Assembly: GCA_024195265.1 (NCBI GenBank)
Contig: JAJLRJ010000010.1
Coordinates: forward strand, 38,769,798 to 38,833,797
Direction of reading: 5' to 3'
Length of the DNA: 64,000 bases
DNA from: Dendrophyllia cribrosa
Taxonomy: Eukaryota; Cnidaria; Anthozoa; Scleractinia; Dendrophylliidae
Numbering within the stretch: position 1 is the first letter of the stretch; each line of letters opens with the position of its first letter. The position numbers were made by a program, and so were the translations under genes. This document shows, piece by piece, positions 53,651-63,908 of the stretch. The notes under the pieces are model-generated. The model was not told the origin of the DNA. It saw only the letters and a list, made by a program, of their open reading frames with translations, and made no database searches.

Positions 53651-55363
53651 GCGTAACATGGTGGCCATCGTGAATAACGCCTATTGATTAAAAAATGCGG
53701 TTTGGGGCAACCTGTGGTAATGCGTACATTTTAAAGCAGCCTTAAAAAGCGCTCCTTTACGACTAAGATAATTTACTCAGATTTCTTAGAAACTATCAGA
53801 AGCATGCAACAGGAACAGTTAGTGGTCCATTATCCTAATCATGGGTCCATTTCATCTGATGAGACTGCATGAAGATCCTTTCATGGAGTTTTCCAAGGCG
53901 TTTTGAAGTCGCTTTAAATTTAAGCTGAAAATATATGGTATAAATAACAATTAGACTGCAATCTCGTAGTTTTATTTTTTTTTTTCGTCGTCCCGTGTGA
54001 GAGTATTGAAATTAATGGGAGTTTCGCTGGCTGTTTTTAAGAGAAACCCCCAAAAGGTACCAGAATTGTGTAACCTCCCACTCGTCGCAAAAAACGAATT
54101 TCAACCCCTAAAAGGTCTGTCGATCACTCCCGGCACTTTAATATGGAAGTTCCATTAGGTCCTGTTTTACCTGAATGGCAATACGGGAAGCCTCGACCCA
54201 AGAATTAAATTCAATAGAAACCGAGCAAGAGCAATACAATTGCTTAAGCGAAAGAAAAGAAACATCTATTCAAGACACAATGTTGATAAAAATAATTTAT
54301 TTCTACTTTCGTTTCGTGCCTTATCAATATTCCAAGCGTGCATTCCCAGCTCAGTCTATCATTTTCCAGAGAGTACTCTTAAAACGTTTTGGTGGGGTGC
54401 GAGCTGCCCGCTATTCAAAACCCTAAAGTTATATACATTTTTAAATCTAACCTTTTTAAATATTTTATCTTTTTCAATCCCGATGTCAAAAATCTATACC
54501 TAATTTCAGATTAAAAGGCAAAACGTACCCATGGATTCGAGATGACGGAATTCCAACAGTTTTCCAGGATACAAAAATATGCAGTTGCATCAAATGATGA
54601 CCTCAAGAAGTACCTCTTGCCATCAGCCTGATCAGCTATCCCCGGCCGGGTTCTTTTTCCTTTCCTTAATGATGAAACTTCCCCAGTCTGAGACAGAAAT
54701 GCAGATTTTAATAAATTCTCCATAAATTAAAGGGCAAGGCAACATCAAATTCAGTTGAGCTCTCCTCGCCTTTGAAGTGATCAGTAGAGTTGCATGTCCG
54801 TAGTCACGATAATTGTCAGTCTTTTGTTAAAGTTTGTATGAAGTTTGTTGTTTAAAGGCTTCCCTCCACACTCCTCTCAGATATCAACCGCAAAAAAGCA
54901 GATTTCATAGCAAATTTGCTTTCGTTTCCATCGGTGATTTTTCTAAAACTTCGCAAATTGTGAGATACAAACGTTCACATATTCTTTTTAGGAAAAAAAC
55001 ATGTAACGGCAATGAAGTTGGAAAGCTCAGTGTTCGAAATTGCGTGGTATTGGGAAAATCGTCTCCTTCACAAATGTTGTCCGTATTCATTTCCGCAAGA
55101 TAGCTATTCTCTAGTTGTTGTGTTTCCATGGCAATGACGACTGATAAATAGAGGTAAAAATGTTGAAATCATCTCTCGAACCACAATTGCAATTCAAGAA
55201 AATTGGGCGTTATTTTGTTAATTATATGCATGTACTTTTATTAATACCCTAGGGAGCCACCTAACTTTCGTCAGCGGTCGATTCTCTGTTCTGTTTAATC
55301 CCAGCTATGAATAAACCTTTTTCTGTGATGGGCTCGAATTAATGAATTAGAAAAAATGAAGGC

Positions 55364-55364
<1 letters not shown>
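53651..55364. other. No firmly supported gene
   Basis: Several short frames exist. A minus-strand frame (54905-55129), read after a possible acceptor TACCTCTATTTATCAG, begins VIAMETQQLENSYLAEMNTD and may be coding. A minus frame at 54511-54723 is less convincing. None shows a recognisable domain or a complete exon structure. Confidence 0.3.

Positions 55365-55414
<50 letters not shown>
55365..55414. repeat. (TA)25 microsatellite
   Basis: Fifty bases of uninterrupted TA, likely to be polymorphic and able to extrude a cruciform. Confidence 0.97.
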
Positions 55415-55418
<4 letters not shown>

Positions 55419-55424
55419 GTTGCA

Positions 55425-56895
55425 ATTTGTATCTCATCTTAGTATCTTAGCATCACCATCTCCTGTCTAATAGGCTCCTGACATCCCTGAGAACTGCAAG
55501 ATTAACGCATTGCAAAACTGTAAGATTAACTTTGTAATTGGCAAATCATAATTAGATACAAATGTATTTATCTAAAATCGTAAAGCGGTCATTATTTGAG
55601 TGTCGTTAAAATAAAACCAAAGTATTCACTCTGGCCAATCACAACAGACGCAGACAATCCAATGAACCAATCGGAGCTTGAAGTAAATACATGTAGCTGG
55701 CGCCAAGCGCGGGAAAACGCGTGCAAGCAAATCAGAATTGGTTTTGGTTTTACCTCTGATTGGTTGAAAAAGTAGCGTGAGATATTTTAAGCAATTACAA
55801 AGCGCAGAAATGCAAAACCGAAGCAATAGCAAAATTACTTTCCATATTCAATTTAAAACCACGCTGTCACTTTTCCGTTGTTAATCGTAAAAATCCAAAC
55901 TGTTTTTAATTTGCATTGTGTGTTAAGCGATGGATTATTGATAGACCTGAGACTATAACTTTCTTTATAAGGTGCCCCCTGTCTTCAATCCGTAATTACC
56001 TGCCATTCTCTACAAATAAAATTGTTTACGAGACAAAAGAGCATTAGTTAAATAAAACAGTCTTTTCTAATCAGTGTGACTAATTATGAAGAAGCATGTA
56101 AGTGGCTATAATGTGTGCTTAAAAATTGTCGCGCGCGTGTTGCGTGTATGAGTTTGCGTAGTTACAGGTGTCGCGCACACACAGTCTCTCTCCCTCACTC
56201 ACTCAAAGGAAAATAAACAGAACGTATATATACCTAGCTGTAATTATTATCTCGCCATTGGCTTTTCCTTGTAGTGATTTTTTTCAGCATCTCCACTTCA
56301 AATAGGCTCTTGGCATCCCTGAGAACTGCAAGATTAAAACTCATTGCAAAACTGTAATATTAATATTTTAATTTTAATTTAATCTGGCCAATCACAACAG
56401 ACGCAGAAAATCCAATGAACCAATCAGAACTCGAAGCAAATACATCAAGCGTCAAGTGCGGGGAAACGCGTGCGAGTAAGTCATGGTTGGTTTTGGTTTT
56501 ACCTCTGATTGGTTGAAGAAGTGAAGCAATATTTTAGCCAATCACAAAGCGCAGTAATGCAAACCAAAGCAATAGCAAAATTACTTTCAATACTCAAATG
56601 TAAACCGCACTATCATTTTTACTTTCTTAATCGTAAAAAAATCTACAGGTTTTCCAAGAATTACCTGTTATTCAGTTGCCCTGTGTATTAAGCGGTGGAT
56701 TGTTGATGGACTTGAGACCAATTTTCTTCATGAAGAGCTACCTGTCTTCAATCAATAATAACCTGCAATTCTCTTCAAATGAAACTGTCATTAGTAAAAT
56801 CACACAGACTTTTCTAATCAGAATAATTATCGAGCATGTAAGTGGCTATAATATGGGCTTAAAGGTTATCGCGCACGTGTTGTGTGTATGTGCTC
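55425..56895 (+). repeat. ~700-bp imperfect tandem segmental duplication
   Basis: Copy 1 (about 55425-56175) and copy 2 (about 56245-56895) share ATCCCTGAGAACTGCAAGAT, TGGCCAATCACAACAGACGC, TTGGTTTTGGTTTTACCTCT and GCATGTAAGTGGCTATAAT in order. Each copy has a cluster of CCAAT/ATTGG pentamers in both orientations. Each is preceded by a TATATA stretch. Divergence is moderate. Confidence 0.85.
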
Positions 56896-56929
56896 GCACA
56901 GTTTCACACATAGACTCAGACTCAGACTC

Positions 56930-57008
56930 CGACTCTCTCTCCCTCTCTCTCTCTCTCCCTCTCCCCTCTCTCCCCCCTCTCTCTCTCTCTCTCTCCCTCT
57001 CTCCCTCT
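56930..57008 (+). repeat. (CT)n microsatellite
   Basis: Pyrimidine-only, mainly CTCTCTCT with CCCTCT interruptions, immediately 3' of the minus-strand LINE tail. Confidence 0.95.
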
Positions 57009-57230
57009 CGATCATCATCATCTAATCTTCTCTCTCCTCGTGAAGAAAAGCGCCATCAATCCACCTCCTCCAAGTTGTTCTGTCTCTAGCTGCAGTCTCT
57101 GCTTCTCTTCAGGTTCTAAATCTTAGCTGTGTCCTTTCTTTATCGATGGTTATCCGCCACGTCTCTCTTGGCCGTCCCCTCGTATGCTTGCCTTCGGGTG
57201 CCCATGTTAGTATGATCTTGGGGTCCCATT
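57009..57230 (-). pseudogene. Non-LTR retrotransposon C-terminal fragment, minus strand
   Basis: Reading leftward from 57230: WDPKIILTWAPEGKHTRGRP, then RETWRITIDKERTQLRFRT, a stop, and REAETAARDRTTWRRWIDGA ending at HEERR. The RGRPxxTWRxTxxxE...A.DRxxWR pattern is the conserved C-terminal tail of many RTE-like/jockey-like non-LTR retrotransposons. A short GAT/ATG repeat (57012-57020 in plus coordinates, ATCATCATCATC) forms the 3' tail. Only about 70 codons remain, with at least one stop. The upstream side is cut by the 57231-57386 foldback. Confidence 0.7.
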
Positions 57231-57386
57231 CCCGAGTTGCTCTTAGCCTCCTTTTCAAACCGAGGCCAAGTACAAAACCATTCATATGAAAACGAGTTTT
57301 CTTTCACATGCAAATAAAACTTTATATCCATATGAATGGTTTTGCACTTGGCCTCGGTTTGAAAAGGAGGCTAAGAGCAACTCGGG
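57231..57386. mobile_element. Foldback MITE with 58-bp arms
   Basis: Arms 57231-57288 and 57329-57386 differ at about one position (CCGAGGCCAAGTACAAAACC versus GGTTTTGCACTTGGCCTCGG), around a 40-base spacer. The ends are CCCGAGTTGCTCTTAGCCTC. No clear TSD. It lies at the edge of the LINE fragment. Confidence 0.8.
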
Positions 57387-58061
57387 ACTCTATTGCTGAC
57401 CATCATCGGCTAGTTAACCTTCAGGATTTTCCTTAAGCATGAAAATGACGATGAAAGTAAATGGGTTGTTCAGTGCGAGAATGCAAACGGATAACATAAA
57501 ACCGCGTTATTCGCATTATGAGCCAATGGGCGTTTAATTATGGTCAACCATTTCAAGGCCTATGGCAAACACCTTTTTCTCTAAGGTGAATCGATAGAAC
57601 TTCTATCCCACAATATATCATTTTAAAACGGTTGATAAGTGTATTTCATATATTATTACATCTGTTAGGTTTATCCCAAAACTGTAGCTTATTTTACTGC
57701 AATCAGTGCATAGATTAATGTCATGTCTTTGAGGATGAATGTATTCGGAAGTTATGGGGTAGACAACTATATCATATGTGAAGGGAGAGGGGTAATATTA
57801 TGCTTTAATTAAAGAAACGGATCGAATTTTGTTTCTGGGCAACCGAGCTCGATTCATACAAACCATGTACGAAATACAGATCAAACACGGATAGAACCCA
57901 GTCGAGCACGGGTTATGTTTGTGGAAAAAATTCATAGAATACGAGTTGGATGAACGAACACGCCCCCCGTGTGCACAAAATCGTATCGACATGGATTGCA
58001 AGCCCAAGATGATAAATGCTAGGTATTCAAAGATTTCGAGTGGTATACCGTAAAATATCCC
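57387..58061. other. No recognised gene
   Basis: AT-rich; a minus-strand 110-codon frame (57798-58130) overlaps a foldback and has no motif. Confidence 0.4.
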
Positions 58062-58137
58062 ACGAGTGACTTGATTTTTCTTAGTATACACAGGAGCCTT
58101 TTGTCTCATGTGCATACAAAGAAAAATCAAGTCACGA
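58062..58137. repeat. Inverted repeat with 20-bp arms
   Basis: CACGAGTGACTTGATTTTTC near 58062 is opposed by GAAAAATCAAGTCACGAGG ending at about 58138, around a ~36-base spacer. Confidence 0.65.
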
Positions 58138-58698
58138 GGATCTCATATGCCTTTGTAACTTTGGTACCACAATTTTCGGGCATTGTTACAATGCCAGTTG
58201 CAAGTTTATGATCAATTTCTGAATTTTCCGAAGTTTATCGAAGACTCCCAACAATTTACCGTAGGTGTAACGAAAATGTCCGATCATTGTGCGAAGGTCA
58301 TTTTTTTGCCGAAGATTGCCGAATACTTCGAATAATAGCGAGGAAGATTCGAATTAAAGATATTTCGATTGTAACCCACTAAAATTTCTAGTTCAGAACA
58401 CTAACTAGTTCAATTTGCGACACCGTTAAACTCACCATCAATGGCGTGACAAAGTTGCGCGACACAGGCATCAAATGTGATCAAAAGTTTTACAATAATT
58501 TTGCCTTTGCTTTTGACACTCTTTTGACGGGCGTCAAAAGTGCGCGACATTTGATGCACGTCACAGGCGAATCAAAGGTACCTTTGTACAAGACAAAGCA
58601 ACATTTGACAGCACCTTTACAATACCTTTGATAAGCGTACTAAGCGTCAAAGATGCACAGCGTCAAAGGTGCACTAACTTTGACTTCAATCAATTGGA

Positions 58699-58990
58699 GG
58701 AGGCAGCGAGGTCGAGTGGTTAGGGCGCTGGACTTGAAACCCGGTGGTCCCGAGTTCAAGTCCCGCTCTGACCACTATCTGGAGTTGTTTCACGGTAGTC
58801 CCGAGTCCAACTCCTCGGCCACGCTTGTAAAATAGCCAACTGGTTTGCCTCCTGCCAGTTGGGATTTTTAACGTGTTATGTTCTATTTGCAATATTTGTT
58901 TCTATATTTAGTGTCCCCAATTAGTGCTTGCGCGCTAAATACAGTTGACACTTAAATAAAGTGATTTATTTGTATTTATTTTTTTTAAGA
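58699..58990 (+). mobile_element. tRNA-derived SINE (cnidarian-type)
   Basis: The tRNA-like head GGCAGCGAGGTCGAGTGGTT holds an A box (58711-58727) and a B box, GAGTTCAAGTCCC (58752-58764). The body reads AGTCCCGAGTCCAACTCCTC ... GCCAACTGGTTTGCCTCCTG and ends with TTAAATAAAGTG-type repeats and a T run. Its plus frame gives a peptide containing GRVVRALDLKPGGPEFKSRS, which I recall as a recurrent spurious product in anthozoan gene models. GCGTCAAAGGTGCAC short repeats precede it. Confidence 0.8.
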
Positions 58991-59079
58991 CGGGCTTTGC
59001 CATCTTTAACATACGGCAAAGGTTTATGGTAATGAAAAGTAAAGATGTAGGATGTAAAAACCATGTTCAGAAGTTACTA

Positions 59080-59880
59080 ACCGAAATGCCGCGTCGTTGA
59101 GGCATGTGTGAGGAATGTATCGTATCGAATGCGAAAAAGCGAGGCAGGGAACGTGAACTGCCGAGATGCGCATTGAAGTCTTCGTAATATATAGTTTTGG
59201 ACCAGTCTTGAAACCGTGACGTTCAGAAGAGATGCCTTATAACCTTCGTAATAAAATCGCGTTATTGAATAGCCTGGAAACACTAATTCAATCAAGTCGA
59301 GTTTCCCCGGGCTATATAATAGCATGCCAAACTTTAAGGTCCGCCATACAGACATACAAGTCAAAGCAGATCTTTGTATGTAAGGGCCTGTCCCCAGCGT
59401 CGGTTCCCAGAGGACCAATTGACTAGCAACCAGCTCAGGATTCCATATGCAGTGTCCAGCCAGTAGGAATCTCTTGATCTCCTGATGTTGACGGAGAGAC
59501 TAGGCAGATCGCCATAGATGACTTCGTTTCTGACCCAACCCTTCCATGAGAAATTGAGGACTATTCTGAGCGTGCGAGTGTAGCGTCCGCCAAGCCGAGC
59601 ACGGTCTCTTGCTCTACTGTGAGTGTCCATGACTCCGAGCCGAAGCATGGTGGATTTCCAGATGTTCTTGAGGTCGTGGAGAGCTCTCCAAGCTTGTGTT
59701 TTCTTCGCCCGGATGTCTTTCTCAGTGGAGCTAACATAAATTCCCGTTTTTGGAAGCGAGTGAATCTTTGGTGGTGATCTTGATTTCCTCCCAGATGATG
59801 TTGAAGCCCGATGACCTCTGTTTTCTTTGCGTTGAGCCAACTCTTCTACTCTTTCTATAGTTAACCTGTAAAATGCTCCC
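59080..59880 (-). pseudogene. RTE-like non-LTR retrotransposon RT remnant, minus strand
   Basis: Reading leftward: a KKTEVIG-type block from another frame near 59820, SSTEKDIRAKKTQAWRALHD, LKNIWKSTMLR, RYTRTLRIVLNFSWKGWVRN and EVIYGDLPSLSVNIR. In a further frame VLWEPTLGTGPYIQRSALT follows at about 59420-59360. The order (TDIxxRxxxAWxALxxxxxIWKS / YTRMLRxVLxxSWK / YGxLPxLSxxIRxRR) is the conserved region after the catalytic core of a common invertebrate LINE family. At least three frameshifts. Catalytic core and endonuclease are missing. It is a different family from the 57009-57230 fragment. Confidence 0.8.
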
Positions 59881-61136
59881 CTTTTCCTTCCAGTCGCAGA
59901 GCATAATCAAGGATTATTATGATATAATAATATTAATTATATTATAATATTAACAAATAACAATAATTACTAATAATAATAGAACATTGAAAAAAAAAGT
60001 TAAGAGGTAGAGAAAGCGAAAATACGTGGTCAAGGATATTGGAGAAAGTTAGCAAGCACAGGCACTCAGCTTAAAAAGCTGATTATAAGACTTTGGAAAA
60101 AGTAAAACTCAAGAGGTGGTTCAAAAAGTCGACAAGTAAGCTATATATAGTGTAGACCACGTGAAGCATCATGAAACTAAGAACAGAAAGAACCAAACAA
60201 CATTCCACCTATTCCTCTACAACCGCCACGTGACCTTTCGGAAGGACACCTTTTTTCAGAAATGATCTTGCGGGCATGCACTTAAACAAAGAACACCAGA
60301 GCATTGTAGCACCAAGATATAAGAACATGGAACACCGGAACAGCTGAGAAAACCTAAATTAGGGCCTAGGTAGCTGTTTAGCTTGTGGTTAAGGTTAGAG
60401 CTAGCCGTTATATACAGTATTCCAGACTGTTCCGGTGTCCCCCGGTGTCCCGGTCTCGATCCCGGAGTTTCAATATTTCTGGCTCTGATAAGAGGCGCGC
60501 GTCATATCATTGTTTTACGAGACAGATGAGATTAGCCAGCATGTAGACTGCAGCATGTATCAAGGCTTCTCTGATTCATCTTAGCTCGAGTCTTCCTTTA
60601 TTAAAATCTCATGATCAACAATTGGAGGCACTCTTCTTCATGAGATGTCCTTACAACCTCTGAATTGACCAACTGCGCCCTACTAAGAATAATAACAACA
60701 GCAAATTCGTTTAGTAGTAAACCATGTATACTAAAGCGTTTTTCCTTGAGATCCTGGTTTAAAGCTTCTACAGTTTAACATAAACTGTACAAATCATCAT
60801 TATTCATTTTTAAAACATGAAACCCAGCAGACTAAATAAAGAAAAGCAAATAACGTTAATAGTAAATTAAGTAATACTAAACAGTTACCACTGACGAATC
60901 CATGACCCTCATCTAAATCAGAAAAAAAGAACAAATTATATAAAACCAAGCAATATAATTTAGTAGCCTGCATAGCAGGCGCCTGTTTGGAAAAAGGTCG
61001 TAACAATCGGCGCTTTGCAAGGACTAACGCGACAACATTAAGCGTATTCAGTCTGCAATTAAATCCAACCATATTTTTGGATCTGTCCCAATGAAAACCA
61101 AAGAAAAGCGTACGATACCACGACCATAAAATGTCT
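59881..61136. other. No firmly supported gene
   Basis: AT-rich. On the minus strand, TTCTTTTTTTCTGATTTAG followed by 24 nt and GTAACT (near 60895-60920) has the shape of a tiny exon inside the 60800-61072 frame, but this is speculative. Confidence 0.35.
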
Positions 61137-61322
61137 TTAACGAACTTTATCTTTTTCTTGCTGTTCTACTTTGTCATTCATAGTCCAAAGGGCAGAGCCA
61201 AGATTGTAGAAGTAATGGTGGTTTTCCTTGCAGAGGTGTTCGTTAGAGAAGATTGGCGCTTGTAGAATGTCCTCTATTCCCCGGAAAAACGGGATGCCAA
61301 GAGGAGATGAGTACTTACCAAT
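61137..61322 (-). CDS. Candidate C-terminal coding segment, unidentified
   Basis: The minus strand is open for 61 codons ending at TAA 61137-61139. The translation is YSSPLGIPFFRGIEDILQAP, then IFSNEHLCKENHHYFYNLGS and ALWTMNDKVEQQEKDKVR, which looks like genuine protein (few Leu/Ser runs, mixed charged and aromatic residues). The upstream boundary is ambiguous: TTG|GTAAGT at the same place is a strong donor for an exon ending there, which would put this segment in an intron. No domain is recognised. Confidence 0.35.
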   Translation of the reverse strand: MGKYSSPLGIPFFRGIEDILQAPIFSNEHLCKENHHYFYNLGSALWTMNDKVEQQEKDKVR

Positions 61323-61724
61323 TTATGATTTCAGCGGCAACTTTATTTAAAGAGTTTGGAGTTTTATTGAAATCACTCTTTGGATACTTCCTAAATTTCC
61401 TAAATTGAATAAACTTTTTCACTGAAATGTACCGTATATAAACAAACTACGCGTTCGACGGTGGAATTAAAAGTTATCTTTAGAGCGTTTTTATTAAAAG
61501 AACCTAAATTTGTTGAGATTGACTGAGCTTTTTTGTACCAAACAACCTCTATGTCGTTAAAAATGACGCAAATTATTTTTAAGTTTCACAATGCATGCTA
61601 CAAGGCACAAAGAACAATAGATTTTGCTCATTTGCAATTAGATTCGGCACATGTGAAGTTCGACGTTTTATAACCGGGCCTACACGCGTGGGGGGAATCA
61701 AATAACTTGTGCAACCGTTAGCAT
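61323..61724. other. No recognised gene
   Basis: AT-rich, nothing supportable. Confidence 0.4.
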
Positions 61725-61728
61725 TTAA

Positions 61729-62196
61729 AGTGCCCATAACCTAAATTTTTTATTTTCGTATCTAAATCTACACATCATGTAATGAACATCTGCGAAAAAA
61801 TTTTTTGATTTCAGCAAAACGTGAATTTTTTATGATTTTTTAAAGTCTTCGAAATTTGCCGCCATTTTGGTCCATCATTCGCATTAGTCTCCTCTCGGTC
61901 CCTCTCGGTTAACAAGGGATCCGTGACGTAGATTAACTAACACATAACTTAAAACAAAGGAACTTGTGACTTCAAACAAAGGAACTGTGACGTCAGGAGC
62001 TTATTAGCTCCTGGTGACGTACATTAAGGAACATGTGAGCCCGTTGGCCTTCTTAACAGCGGGACGGGTATACCACAAAAAAATAGGATTTGGAAGATTT
62101 GAAATATTCATAAAAAATTCACGTTTTGCTGAAATCAAAAAATACGTGACGTGTAGATTTAGATACGAAAATAAAAAATTTTAAGTTATGGGCACT
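61729..62196. mobile_element. 468-bp MITE with TTAA target sites
   Basis: Termini AGTGCCCATAACCTAAA / TTTTAAGTTATGGGCACT, with TIRs of about 60 bp extending through TTTCGTATCTAAATCTACAC. TTAA lies directly outside both ends (61725-61728 and 62197-62200). TTAA TSDs are specific to piggyBac and Kolobok transposons. The inner section has TGACGTCAGGAGC...GCTCCTGGTGACGT, a second small hairpin. No transposase. Confidence 0.85.
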
Positions 62197-62213
62197 TTAA
62201 ACAGGGTTCAACT

Positions 62214-62876
62214 TTGGTGATGGACAAAACACTGACCCCCAGTCCATGGATTACCCCGATGGACTACCCAAATGGACTACCTCTAAAAAATACTAGTATT
62301 TAGGGTTAGGGTTAGGGGTAGTCCATTTTAGGGGGAAGACCTTAGATAACAACGGTCTGGACCACCTCGGACACTTATTGAGAATTATATAACGTAATGT
62401 CGACACTTAGAATTATATTTTCAATAAATTTACCTGTGACCTCAGCTAGACTTAGGCTTACATAGCCTACCGTACCAGAGTACCACCTAGCTTCTCGGGT
62501 TGTTTAGGCCTAAATTTAACTACATAAACTGCTAACCCCAACCTCAACTGAAAGCTAACCAGTTACTCCGTTATATAAGTCTCAATAAAGCGTCCGAGGT
62601 GGTCCAGACCGTTGTTATGTAAGGTCTTTCATTTAAGGGTAGTTAATTTGGGTTGTCCATCGGGGTTGTCCATTCGCCACTTTAGAAATGATAAGGAAAC
62701 TGGGCCGAGTGAATTTTTGTTTTGCAACGACTTCTGGGACTGTTACTGGGGACAGAGACAAAAGAAGCGTCCCCTGTAACGATCCCAGAAGTCGTTGCGA
62801 AAGTTCATTCGGCTCAGTTTCCTTTTCGTTTCTTAAGTGGCGAATGTGACTGGGAGTCAGTGTTTTGTCCACCACC
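62214..62876. mobile_element. Compound foldback with three nested or adjacent inverted repeats
   Basis: The outer pair is GATGGACAAAACACTGACCC (62219) versus CAGTGTTTTGTCCACCACC (to 62876). A second pair is ACAACGGTCTGGACCACCTC (62350) versus GAGGTGGTCCAGACCGTTGT (to 62617). The third is a 75-bp foldback, 62675-62752 versus 62768-62841 (GCAACGACTTCTGGGACTGT / CGATCCCAGAAGTCGTTGC). Telomere-like TTAGGGTTAGGGTTAGGGG sits at 62300-62318. Confidence 0.7.
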
Positions 62877-63706
62877 TTCAACTTTACGTAAACCGCCTCT
62901 TATTTTTGATCTACGTCAGTGCGCTAAAAAATTACGCGACGGTGGAAATGTACCCGCGCTAACTAAAGTTGAAAATAACATTACCTCAGCTGTTATATGC
63001 CAAAGTTTTTACAAAAGTCGCCATGAATTCCATGAATTTTCCTTATTATATCACGTCCCAGTTGATGGTCTTCCAACTTCAATAATTTTGTGCACAACTT
63101 CTAAACCGTTCACACTTTAACGCAGCTCTGGAGGCTGTGAGCTTTCTTTCTGGTCGTGTAAACCCTACAAAATGTAAATAAAATTAATTTTAGAACAAAT
63201 ATTAACATTCAAAAGCTTGACCCGTGAACGGCCGCAAAGATTGTTACTTGGTAAGTTCTTGCCTTGTAAAACGAAAAAATATGCCACCGAGGTAAATTGA
63301 CATCCCTTTCTTCCTTAGCGGACTGCGTGTAATACTAAAATTTTCACAACTTGTTCAGCAACAATTTCCTTAATTTTGAATAGGCATATAGAAGAGTTTG
63401 TGAAGTTCGTTCTGAACAGTGATAAAATAATTATGCAAAAATAGGCGCGAATTTTTTACGCTGGCTCGACGGCTTGCGCAACGCTTTCTTTTTTCTGATT
63501 GGTTGGACGAAATTACGGCGTTGAATGTTGACGTACTTTCATTTTCTCTTAAAGTTATGGAAAAATGGTCTTTTGGGAATTGAATCGATAATTTTTCTTG
63601 GACAAATTGATTTATTTTATGACAATGAGATTTTTTCGACCATAAAGGTGATGGGACATGGGACAATTCTTAACGCAAAGTCCGCATCGTTTAACTGACA
63701 GCGCGC
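62877..63706. other. No recognised gene
   Basis: Plus frame 62722-63120 crosses out of the foldback (RKPPLIFDLRQCAKKLRDGG ...) and minus frame 63370-63666 lacks motifs. Neither is supported. Confidence 0.35.
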
Positions 63707-63805
63707 GGACGATTTTTAACGCAATATTTTGTTGCGGCAACATGTTGCAAGGTTTTGAAAGTGATTTAAAAGCTTGCAACATGTTGTTGCGTTAAAAATC
63801 GTCTC
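63707..63805. mobile_element. Foldback repeat
   Basis: GGACGATTTTTAACGCAATA near 63707 and the inverse GTTGCGTTAAAAATCGTC ending near 63804 pair, with inner GCAACATGTTGCAAG / CTTGCAACATGTTG. A third related copy (CGCGATTTTTAACGAAACAA) is at 63834, so the family has further pieces here. Confidence 0.65.
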
Positions 63806-63908
63806 TCGTGTTGTGCTACACCGTCCTACACGGCGCGATTTTTAACGAAACAATGTTGCATGGTTGAAAATCGTCCCGTGTTTTTAAAAACATCACCTTG
63901 ATGATGGC

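Noticed and set aside
58699..58775. Functional tRNA gene
   Set aside because: A and B boxes are present, but the acceptor stem pairs poorly and the sequence continues into a SINE body and tail.
58653..58835. 60-codon ORF containing GRVVRALDLKPGGPEFKSRS as a gene
   Set aside because: It is the translation of a tRNA-derived SINE head and body.
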